Shown piece after piece: positions 38,990 through 49,680 of a stretch of 64,000 nt of DNA. The notes under the pieces are model-generated. The model was not told where the DNA came from, searched no databases, and saw only the letters and a program-made list of their open reading frames with translations. A program made the translations under genes and the position numbers. The stretch is from Aphis gossypii (lineage: Eukaryota; Arthropoda; Insecta; Hemiptera; Aphididae), in contig NC_065531.1 of the NCBI RefSeq assembly GCF_020184175.1, positions 84,476,604 through 84,540,603 on the forward strand, in the 5' to 3' direction. Each line of letters begins with the position of its first letter. Position 1 is the stretch's first letter.

Positions 38990-40280
38990 AAGTTTCGTGG
39001 CAATCCGGTTTTTTTTTTTTTGAATTTTTTTTTAAACGAATACGTCGGGTTGGGTTTATAGTATACGGCCGGTGGACAGACAGTAGGTGTAATTATTAAT
39101 AGTTTGTCGACGAAACGTTTATTTTTCTTCCGATAATCGTTTCATTACATAAATCTACATAAACACTATGCGCGGCGCGTACATAATCCTATTAATATTA
39201 TATTAACGCTGTCTATAATATACTTAATATAATACGATAATGCGTATGCAACGAATGTGTGGAAAACCGAAAAAAAAACTATCAATTTCGTCGTTAAACG
39301 TTTAAGGACCGATGGCGGTGATGGCTGCAACTATGGAATGTATAATAAATAGTATACATTTATAGTTAGTATATTTTGAGCACTATTTAAACAAAGCATT
39401 TTTTTCCGCTTTTTTGTATTCTTAAGACAAAATAAGTGTTTTACCGTATAATACCTCGCGATCTCAATAATTCCAGGACCACCGTGCGTCATATCGTCAA
39501 AAAAATATGTTCAGTTTTTTTTTTTTTCATCGTCCTAAGCGCTTGTTTACTGGTAAATTATCCGTGTGGGTATCCGTTTTAAATTACATACCAAAAAATG
39601 TGCAAGACGTGTACATACACGTGCACGGCGAGGTAAACATAGCATTATGTATATAGGCACTGCCGTCGATGCGGACGAGCGCGAAATGGGATCCGGAACA
39701 GTCAAGCGCGACAGCCACGGTAAACCGGTTTACTCGGGTTGATTTTTAATTTTTAATTTTTTTTTCGACGGTCGTAAATCATGTGGTAAGTGGTTGCGAA
39801 AAAACAACAACTAAAAACAACGGCGTATTATATTCCGACCGCGCGCGGATCTCGATGATTAGCGTCTTCCTCGATTGTTAATTAAAACGCAAATTATCAC
39901 ACGACGAATGGAGTCGGCTACTATAATATTATTATACACACTGTCGAAAAATGAAAACCGATCGAATCCGCCCTAGCCAAACTATTCGGCTCGACGGTCG
40001 AACATAACATAGGTATATTATAATATTGTATAGGTAGGTACGACAACGAGGCGTACGCCCGCGGTCAAATCTCACAAAATATATATTATAATATTATGCT
40101 TTTCGTTATTAATTTTCGAACGCGTGTAATAAAAATCAATAATAATTCGTTTTTTTTCCCCCACAATGGTTTATTTTATTTTAAAATTTATTTGCATTTA
40201 CACACACACGACACGCGCAATATTATTTTCATCCGACGGACTCGTTCTCTCGGGAGAGTATAACATTTTAACGACACCAA
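38990..40280 (+). promoter_or_regulatory. CpG-rich island, candidate promoter region
   Basis: CpG-rich blocks at about 39160-39180, 39300-39320, 39600-39740, 39830-39870 and 40000-40070. It contains a palindromic CACGTG E-box near 39618-39624, a splice-donor-like TGTG|GTAAGTGG (GT at 39786-39787), and short frames around 39669-39749 (26 codons, beginning MRTSAKWDPEQSSA). None is long enough to call. The donor points to a + strand first or untranslated exon ending at 39785. Confidence 0.35.
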
Positions 40281-42170
40281 TAAGCGATAAACGCGTATTA
40301 TGACCTGAGATTATACGGCTATAATGTAGTATATTATACGGCTACTAAAATACGTCTTGTATTAATTCATCAACTCCTCCTTTATAATAATGCTATGTAT
40401 AAGCTTGTCATACAGCCATATAAATGTTGTTCGAATGGTTTGAATCGTTTTCGAAATAGATAGAGAAAAATCAGACGTTATTATATTATATATTTATTAT
40501 GCGTGCGCATTACACGATATAGATATCGTTATGTATACCCATTATGTATCAACGTCGAGGTGTTGAAGTCAAATGTAATATTTCCACGTATATTAGAATA
40601 GTATAAAAGCCCGCGGGGTTGTACCTATATGTATAATATATTGTATTAACATTAAACAGCAATCGTATTACTTTTGTATCTTTATTGAGAATACAATTAT
40701 ACTGGGTTACAATAATATAAGTCGTGTTTGTGTAGGTATATCATTAATATAAATATTGTTTAGATATAGTTTTGGAAACGTCTGTTAATAAATAGCATCG
40801 CAACAGTTCAAACACATCACTGAAATATATTATAATATTATATTACATAGAACTGTAGATTCAATGTAAGAGGTGCAGCAAACGTTATGCTAACTTACAC
40901 AATTAAAAATAAATTATGAAAACAGTTTTTTTTTTTTTTTTAATAGTAAATATTTGACCCAATTACAACTGTTACCAGATTTTTAAAATTATTAATTGAT
41001 AGGTATTAATTAGGTCAAAATTATTTTATTACTTAATTTGTACCATTTATTCATCTATTCGAGGAGTAAAAGGTAGATTTCCATTATACCTTCAAAAAAT
41101 GTTTTTTTTTTATTTCATATTTTAATTAAATTTTAAAGGTTTAATATCTCATAAAAAATGTTAGGTAAAAGGTTTAGTTTTTTATTATTTAAACAACTAT
41201 TTTTTTTAAAAGAATACAATTATTTATTCTTAAAAATAAAATCATAGCACATACTTATTCTACATTAGTTTTCATTAACGTTTGCATTTTTAAGTGTTTT
41301 TAAAACATTATATTATATTTATATATAGCATTTAGAGGTACTTAAGCCTTAAGGTAATATATTTTAATTAAAATCGATACAATGTTAATAATAAATGGTA
41401 AAAGATATATTTTTCTTGATTTTTAAGGTGTTGAAACTAATTAGCTTGGGATACCAAAATTAAACTAGGGTTGTTTTAGCCCTTATTCAAGTATCCCACC
41501 TAGTTGAGTCAATGTATATAAATTGGATTTCATCAATTCCACCGGACCTTATTTTATTAGAGGTAAAGGTACATAGATTACATCATGAAAGACACCAGTT
41601 AATTAATCTATCGATTCTGTTTATTTGTATTAAACTAACTAGAGATTGAGTAACTATTTTTTTTAACAAAATGTTGCCAACTACGAAGACTAAGAGAGTA
41701 TGAAGGAATGAAAAAACTTACCAAAAAAATTTACAAATTGTAGTATTATCAACTATTTTTAAATTAACAAACACACCTTTGTTAATATAACGTATAATTG
41801 TATTATATATTTTATAAAGTTAACCTTTTTATTACAAATAAACTCAAAAGAAAAATTCATATGATTTAACAGAATTTACTTAATAAATTATAAATTTGAA
41901 AGTATTTTCAATAAACATTATATTTCATTTATTTCATTCATAGAGACGCATAGTATCACCTATTATTATATTTAAGTAAATACGATTTCCGAGTTATTTT
42001 GTTATCACACATTATTGAATTATTAAGTACGTGATTATATAATATTATCAAAAATAAACAGAATGATAATATACCTATATTTAGTGTAAAATAACTATGT
42101 CAGTGTTATTTTTAATTCACTAACAAAATTAAGGATATAAGCTAAGATTAACACATCGTATAAAAATTAA
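40281..42170. other. AT-rich spacer
   Basis: A/T-rich with a T run at 40927-40940. No gene seen. Confidence 0.6.
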
Positions 42171-42620
42171 ATTTGTTGCTGATTTGTAAACCACCTGTAC
42201 TGATGGAATAAACGCCATATTGATAGAATCGATGAATAAACCCCTATATATCTATAATGATAGTGTACGTAACAAATAATATACAAACTCATAAAATTAT
42301 CACTATTATAATAATAAATTACTACACCTATACACGTTTAGTACTTGGTAGTATTGGTACTTGAAGTCCGTTTGATAATTATTTCTGAACTCGGTGTACA
42401 TTGACTGAATAAATATTTCCGTAAATCCATTACGCTCGAAACAATGTTTACTTAGACCACAATCCAGATATCATACAACGATCGTATACATTCATCCCTA
42501 TAATCAGTATTTTTGGTCAAAACCAATCGACGGAATAATCGGTTCAATGCAATTTGTTCAAGTACAACTGATATTACGAACGACTTTATTGAATGACCCA
42601 AGTACAGTGTACATTATACT
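42171..42620. other. Higher-complexity segment, possible conserved noncoding element
   Basis: About 450 bases of ordinary complexity with few TA runs (best at 42360-42600) and several CpGs. No frame or fold is convincing. It is a candidate enhancer on composition alone. Confidence 0.2.
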
Positions 42621-43880
42621 TATACATATATAATATTATAGTAAAAGTAAGTAGTATCTTTAATTGTATAACTTTATTAGTTTTTATAGTCAAACAATTC
42701 AATAATATTGTACTTAAATACAATTTCTAATCCATACCACAAGTCCACAATATAATGTAGTCAAAAATATTATAATATTACTCATATTACTCTAAAAATT
42801 ATATATTGATTATTAATATATTACATATTATGCATTATATATTTATACAATATAATGTAAAATACTTTCCTGGGCTTATATTATGTGTTTACTGTTTATA
42901 CTAGTACATTATCATAACATAAATATCATTAACAGTTAACGAGTTAACAAACACGATGTGAATATAATATTCTGTCGGACCATTTTGATAATAATAATTT
43001 AAAATACCTCTGAAACCCGTTAAATGAAAAACATATTGTTAAAATATCATAATATTATTATAATACAGTTGAATTTGATCAGTAATCGAATTGCGTGTAT
43101 ACTGTATAGGTACTTATAAACGAGGAAATGGCACGTATTTTAATATCTTAAATATTTCTATATAATATATTATATATTTTTTTTTTTTTAAAATCTTATC
43201 TAATAAGATATTTAATTTTAATTTGATGAATAAAAATCACATGTTATATTTTGTATAATTAATAATATATTATCTCATTACATACCTAAAAGAAATGTGA
43301 TTTAATTTAAAATAATATTAAATTAATTAAAATGATGTTTAATGTGAATAAATTATTATTCAATTGATAGTATTTATTTCAATCGCTATAAGTATTCGTT
43401 ATCTACTGGCACAAATACTAGTATATTGTAATATTATTATTTTGAATATTAATGATTGAGGAAATGGTGAGATTTACCCTTAAAAATTAGTTCAATCATC
43501 TAAATTAATAATACGTTTTGTTTTTAAACTTTAACTTTTTTAGTTTTCCTTTTTTGATTTTTAGAATATTTGTACACTTAATTTAAATGCACATTAGTAG
43601 TTATTAAATACTGTGTTACCTACATTAAGATATTCAGTAATTGCAATACACAAAATATTGTGTACTTCCTGTGGATACATTTATTAAAAACAAATAAATA
43701 TATAATTAATTATTATCATACATTGGAATATTATTATGCAATCACGCACAAAACTTTAACTATTTTTTAACACTACTTATACACTGTTACTCCATTACTC
43801 TTATTACAACAATACGTGATGATGTTAAACGAATCAATTTAAAGTAAAAATAGAACACTTAAAAATTAGGTTTAGGTCAG
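42621..43880. other. AT-rich spacer
   Basis: A/T-rich, with a short inverted repeat (ATCTTAT-CTA-ATAAGAT) near 43194-43210. No gene seen. Confidence 0.6.
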
Positions 43881-44560
43881 GCTTAAATATGTAATACTGT
43901 GATCACTAAATTATGTTTCACGGACGGTAGAAAATTCGAAATTTTGAACACATTAAGTGATTCATTGAAGTAGCCTATAGAAAAACAACAAGAAAATTGA
44001 GTTTTTATAGAGTGGATATAGATAAAGATTTATCTGTCAAATAAGAAGAACTCGCGCCTTATACATTTTCACACACAATGAACGCATTAATATTGAACAC
44101 TTTTTTAGAAGCTCTTAAACAAGACAGGACGAAACAGAAGACAAAAGCTCGGAAAAAATACAGCCCTTATCACAGACGAGTGGTTTACCGCACTTGAATG
44201 AACCAAAACTGTCGAGGAGAGGTTCTTGAATAAACTCGTCTTGAAATTCCATAGAATTAACCGATGTGAAATTCATTATTTATTCAATCCTTCGCTAAAC
44301 TCGGTTAGGTTTCTTGTACAGCACTATTTTAAATGTCGTCTACATAACTCTATGATGGTGAGCTAAAATCGCGTTATGGCTAAACTGAATGTTTGATATT
44401 GTTTTAAATGTGACCGACAGTAATTAAATGATATAAATATTAGTACATACGTCATATCCAAAGGAATTTAATTAGCTTTTTTTCATGACTGATAGTTATG
44501 GTAGCTACCTTGGAAAACCGTGAACTTATTATCGTCACAACAATTTTCTCGTTGATAAAT
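43881..44560. other. Higher-complexity segment with a small ORF
   Basis: Balanced composition over roughly 600 bases, standing out from A/T-rich flanks on both sides. It holds the 39-codon frame at 44078-44197. It could be an exon, a decayed element or an enhancer. Confidence 0.25.
44078..44197 (+). CDS. Candidate small ORF, 39 aa, unknown
   Basis: ATG with A at -3 (ACACAATGA context) opens a 39-codon frame. It begins MNALILNTFLEALKQDR, continues into a lysine/arginine-rich half (KQKTKARKK) and ends VVYRT before TGA. The amphipathic start and basic tail are protein-like and unlike random A/T-rich frames. No family is recognised and no splice sites were found nearby. It is short enough to be chance. 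Confidence 0.15.
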   Translation: MNALILNTFLEALKQDRTKQKTKARKKYSPYHRRVVYRT

Positions 44561-47560
44561 TAAATTATTAAATCGGTATTATTACAGGTACTATACAAAA
44601 TGTATTCAGCGTAGGTACACAATACATTTAGAATAGAAATCATGGTGCTGCGTTCGGAGACACATTTAGTTTGTGAACATATACATATTATACACTTAGA
44701 CTATGTTTATATATTAATATACCTATACATATATATTATATAAGGTTCACAGTTTCAAATAGTGTTATTACCATAGACATATTATTAAATTGTATTCACC
44801 CAATATTAGGTATCTATAACCTTTTCTCTCGACGTTGTCGTCGATAATTTTTAACATGATTGATAATGCATTGTAAAAACGATTGTGCCACAACCGTTAC
44901 AATGCATGACGTACGATCATTATTGATTTAAAGGGGCTCTCATATAAATACAATGTTCCACTCAAAAGGATGTACAACCGGTTTTCGATGCTGAGAATGT
45001 TTTAACCGACAATTTGAGATCTGACCGCAATGCAATTTGGTAGTGTGACCATAGAACACTGATAAATCATAATTATTTTTTATATAATTTAATAATAAAT
45101 AACAGTATTTCTTATCACAAAATAATAAAAAAAAGTTTTAAATTAAATATGAAAATAAATTACTATGATCACATGTTTAATGATATTCATAAATTAAAAT
45201 TTTGTTAAAACATGTAAAATCGATTAATACTTATATATTTTATACAGTTTTAGTTTTCTTTATTTTTTCATATTTTTTTTTTTTTTTTTTAATTAAACCT
45301 AAATAAATATTAATTTATCATTATTATTATCTTTTAAATCGGAACAAAGTTAAAAAGGATGTATTGGCTTTTAATCCGTGCGTATAATAAAATATATTGT
45401 TAATAGAAAATAAATATTTCATGTTAAAACGTACACATTTTAGTAATTCAAAGACTCATATAAATTATAAGTACTGCTGTTTTATTAAAGAAAATATACA
45501 TATTAATAGAATAATATTAGTGTAAAGTTAAATAAGTATATAAAATATTCAAGTAAGTTGTTTCATTACTTTATTGAACAGATAAAAAAAGTTGCACTCA
45601 CCGCAAACATATCTCCAGGAATTTCAATTTAAATAATAATAATTTAGACATTTTTAACTGAAAAATAATGTTGATGAAATAAAAAAAAATGTTAAATACG
45701 AAAGCTTTAAATAACATTAAACACGAGTGGATAAATAACTAATGTGGAAATATTTCACACCTCAATCATAATATGTTTAAGCTGTTACACAAAAACATTT
45801 TAGAAAACTTCGCCTCGTAAACATAGAGACGCGAATTAAACGTAGGTCATATCGCTATCATAGAAAGTTATGCTCATTAGTTAACAGCAGTTTAATTTTT
45901 ATTATATATTATACTAATAGAATTAGTATTATCATGTTAAAAATTTCATTAATAGTGAAACTTAATAATTTTTTTCTACTATAGAATAATAATATTTAGA
46001 CCATTTTGCGCCAGTGAAACGTGTTCCAGTAAATCGATTTCAAATGATGATCCGTCACTTGAGTGACCACTGTACAAAACTCGAATAAATATGTGTATAT
46101 TTAAAGCACGAAACGTAAAACAGTGTTACGATTGGTAAGATTTTGAAATTTGCATTTAAATATATATTATTTAGGCGGGTAACTAATCATCGATAACGCC
46201 ATTCTGAAATTTTCGATGTGATAAAACGGAATGACATCCAACGCTCCTATGCCTGTGTTCAATTTGTAGTGCATATTCCGTAAATTATGACATCGTTAAG
46301 AATTTACAATTTGTTTAAATTCTATATTCATTATTTGAATATAGTTATATCATAATATAAGAATGCCGTTCTCTTGAATTTTTGTTGGAATCATAACTAC
46401 GTCGTCTAAATATATATATTAACGTTTCGTTCGTATATTATTATAATTATTATGAAACGTGTATAGACTATACAAACGCGTATTACTGACGCGAAATATT
46501 TTAAGCTCAATTTATAAATCAAGATTATCAGATACAGTATAATGCCTGGCCAAGGAGATAACGACAGATTACGGTGCCTCCAAACGCCACACACAAGCAT
46601 GAAATCGGAAAATAACCATTTTCAGAGAACTTATATGCAGTTTGTTAAGTCAAATTAAACACGTCAGTATCTAAGAAGTCATATATTGTTCCGATGTTTT
46701 TTGTTATTAAAACTTTCGTGAAGCCTTAATAATGTATTTGTTTCCGTATTCTATTACTTATGATATTCTATAACAAATACATTTAAATATACGTAGTTTA
46801 TCCACAAAACATTAGCGAAATTTATTGTGAATTGATTAATTCGATTAAATGTATTAACTAATAATATTTTCGGTAGTAGAATCAGGAAAAATCGATAGAC
46901 TAGGTCGGAAAATATAGTAATAATATATGATCGTTTTGAAGGTAGCTTAAAATCTAAATATTGAATAATTAACATTTATATAGCACTTCTTAAACATCAT
47001 GTTTTGAATTCTATTGTTATATTATAAATATTAATGCTTTTTTTTTTAAATTTTTAATTATAAGACACTTTGAATGACATTTTTTCTGGTGAAAAACAAA
47101 TTGATCGGCTAACAAAAGTAAGTTTATTTTAGTAGTAAATTTACAAGTCTTCGATTCTGTAGTATATATAAATACTTTAATCGTATGAACCAACTATACG
47201 TCATTACCTTCAGTATAACACAGCACGTATCTACAATGTAATATAACTAATTTGTGGTTTAAAAAATATTTGGTTCTGCAATGTTTTTTGGTGGATAACA
47301 TATAATCATGATTATTTGCAGGTTTTTGTCTAATGTCCACGCGTCTATAGAGTTCGTGATTAACAGATAGGTTTTATTTGTTATATTATTTTAATTAGAC
47401 ATAGACAAGTAAAGATATTATACAATTTATATCTAAGTCATAAATCCAGTTTTCTAATTCATCTTTTATTGATTAATTTGAGAAAAAACAACACAATTAT
47501 ATTGTTCAAACAAGATATGCTTAATTAAACGCATATCAACATATTATTATATTAAAAAAA
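44561..47560. other. AT-rich spacer
   Basis: Mostly A/T-rich, with an 18-base T run (45273-45290) and modestly more complex patches at about 44820-45060 and 46000-46260. Minus-strand frames at 46406-46600 and 46754-46975 are of chance length. No gene is supported. Confidence 0.55.
45273..45290. repeat. T18 homopolymer
   Basis: Run of 18 T with no recognisable retroelement on the minus strand beside it. Confidence 0.8.
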
Positions 47561-47574
47561 AAAAACACGGTTCG

Positions 47575-47660
47575 ATAGATGTCATCAGCGTAGATGACAG
47601 TAATGACAGTAGTCGTCCCACGTTCGTATATCTAGATATTAGATATATAGATATATTAAT
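47575..47660. promoter_or_regulatory. Clustered TGACAG motifs with a short hairpin
   Basis: TGACAG occurs at 47595-47600 and 47604-47609, and an inverted TGTCATC at 47580-47586 pairs with GATGACA at 47593-47599 (7-bp stem, 6-nt loop). TGACAG is the core recognised by TALE homeodomain proteins of the Meis/Homothorax and TGIF type, so three closely spaced cores are suggestive. It is followed by an ATATCTAGATATTAG low-complexity stretch. Confidence 0.25.
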
Positions 47661-48511
47661 ATAAATTATAATAGTGTATGATCAGGCACGTGTCTTTTAT
47701 TACTTTTTTGTAACTATTAACGGAATTAAGTCCGTAAAAAGTATCGGAAGACGTATAATAATATTTAATCGAGTTAAAACTGAGCGATAAAAAACGTACT
47801 TCACTAGGTTTATTATTGTTTTATTATTATTTTTATTTGTATTTGACTTGGCGACGCCATCGAATCAGACGCGTACAATCAATTATAGACATTTTATGTG
47901 AGTCCATTATATTATTACCTATAATAGAGAGGGAGTCGCATTGAAAATCTCCAAAATAATGTGTAGAGTAAAAACGGCTCCATGTATTTTGCTGCAATTA
48001 TACCGTGGGTCCCCCAAGGCATCAACTGTTTAGTTATAGTTTTTTATGAGTGATCTATATAGACTGTATAATATTATGATTTTTACAGCCGTGGATAACA
48101 ATAAGAGAAAGCACGATGAAGAGAATCTAATTCGTTTTTAATACGATGAACATCATGACTGACTGAACGTCTGTGTGTTGAAAAGACATATTATTAGATA
48201 CCTATTATGCTAAGCTTAGGGTTAAAATGGAGACATAAGTAAAACACGATGAACGGACGATTGTGATACGGACACACTGTAGACAGCAGTGTATAATATT
48301 ATATTGTGCTGTAAAAGAGGGGTGAGTATTTTACTAGGTTTATTATTATTATCCTCTTCTTTTATTTTTTTTTAATTCCAGCGACTGCCAAAAACAATAC
48401 AATTCCATTTTATTATTTTCCGTTTCCGTCGGTCGTTAAAGCGGCAACGTATTTTTTTCCTTCTTATTTTCGCCCTCGCGCGTCGTGGCGTCTGCGCATA
48501 CCGTTTTTCAT

Positions 48512-48646
48512 ATGGCTCTTGTCCGCGAGCAATTTATTCGGCAAACGCCGCCGAGGAACAATGGTATTTCATTAAAAATGCTAGGCGACGGCGGCGTCGT
48601 GGAGACCCGAAAAAATAAGACCAAATCCGACAATATCGTAGGGTGA
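48512..48646 (+). CDS. Candidate small ORF or first exon, 44 aa, unknown
   Basis: ATGG at 48512 opens 44 codons beginning MALVREQFIRQTPPRNNG and ending KTKSDNIVG before TGA (48644-48646). Composition is balanced, with mixed charged, polar and hydrophobic residues and no low-complexity runs, and about half the third positions are G/C. The frame is also open upstream to 48440, so it could be part of a larger exon. No domain is recognised. A weak donor-like GTATTT lies within it (about 48563). It could be a real micropeptide or coding exon, or a chance frame in CpG-rich DNA. Confidence 0.25.
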   Translation: MALVREQFIRQTPPRNNGISLKMLGDGGVVETRKNKTKSDNIVG

Positions 48647-48909
48647 TGTTCGTATATTTTATTGTTATGTTTTTTTTTTTTACGTTTTATCGCGGTTTTC
48701 TCGCTTTATAATACTTTGTTTAATTAAAACCCTACCGACGCGAAAAAAACACCTAATTCATTTCGCACGAAATGAAAGAGAGACAAAACTGTGTAACCGT
48801 ATAAAATAATATTATTTAATATTATATTGAAATTTAACGTCGACTATTATATACATTAAACGAATTATTATGGTATACACAATATTATAATAATAATATA
48901 CATTCACAG

Positions 48910-49078
48910 CACAGACGACACGGTCCGCTGGAACAATATGGATATACACACGAAGAGCTACGGCGGTGGCGGGCTGCAAGCTGCACCGCTTTGGTCCGCT
49001 AAACCTGCAGATGACGAAGCCGAGAAGAAAATTTTCATTTTTTTAACGACTCCAATAAAAAACTATGTACTTACATGA
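48910..49078 (+). CDS. Candidate exon, unknown
   Basis: After a possible 3' splice site (AG at 48908-48909) the frame reads TDDTVRWNNMDIHTKSYGGG, then a glycine-bounded stretch LQAAPLWSAKPADDEAEKK, to a stop at 49076-49078. An internal ATG at 48938 would give 46 codons. The first 42 codons or so are protein-like with high third-position G/C; the last dozen (FIFLTTPIKNYVLT) look like spacer, so a real exon would end earlier. No good donor is visible on this strand, which weakens the call. The minus strand is also partly open. Confidence 0.15.
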
Positions 49079-49183
49079 CGTTATAACACTTACGATAATA
49101 TTCTTCATATCGTACGTCGGAGTTACGGACCGACACTTATTCGCGCGGAGGCGGACGCCGGGGCCGTCGGAGTTTGAACGTTT

Positions 49184-49432
49184 ATGGTGAAAGATGATTA
49201 TACCCATAATAATACCACTACGACATACAATATTATATATGTGCTGTGCGACGTACAAGTATATAATGAACCTTACCGGCCGATCCCAAAAACCGTTTTA
49301 CACGTATCGGGACGAGCCGACCGCAAACGTTCGTGCGGTCGACGCGCACACAATAATAATATAAATAATATTATAATACATATATATAGTGCATACGCGC
49401 TGATGTCTGATTGGTTCGACTGCTGTGGGTAA
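49184..49432 (+). CDS. Candidate first exon, 82 codons, unknown
   Basis: ATGG at 49184 opens a frame that begins MVKDDYTHNNTTTTYNIIYV and later reads VYNEPYRPIPKTVLHVSG. It ends DWFDCCG at a TAA embedded in TGTGG|GTAAAA, a donor-like site (GT at 49429-49430), so translation could continue in a spliced product. An AT-rich low-complexity segment (NNNINNIIIHI) sits in the middle. There is no known family, and the length is within chance for this composition. Confidence 0.15.
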   Translation: MVKDDYTHNNTTTTYNIIYVLCDVQVYNEPYRPIPKTVLHVSGRADRKRSCGRRAHNNNINNIIIHIYSAYALMSDWFDCCG

Positions 49433-49680
49433 AAAACAACCTCGCCGGCGACAAGCAAGTGGCGAGAAGGACGAAAAACCATAAACCGTTTTGTTATATC
49501 ATTCATATTATAACCAAAGACAATGGATTCGATGTAAAACCGTGTTTTTCATCTAATTTTTTTTTTCCATTCCGACGATTCCGGCCAACGTTTTATAATA
49601 ATATGATACTATTATACAGTTTATGGCCTAAATAAACGATTTAACATACACTATACCTACCACCTACCTTTTTAACGCGT

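Larger units (their letters stand above)
48400..49680 (+). promoter_or_regulatory. Strong CpG-rich island with several protein-like frames
   Basis: One of the densest CpG regions here (48415-48620, 48900-49025, 49100-49170, 49270-49350, 49435-49480). Three successive + strand frames (48512, 48938, 49184) have protein-like composition, and a possible acceptor (TTCACAG, AG at 48908-48909) precedes the second. This suggests a promoter with one or more 5' exons. Minus-strand frames (49043-49258, 49273-49506) overlap and weaken the case for coding. Confidence 0.4.

Noticed and set aside
43860..44315. TTAGG-like strings (insect telomere unit)
   Set aside because: Only isolated units (for example near 43867 and 44304), no tandem array.
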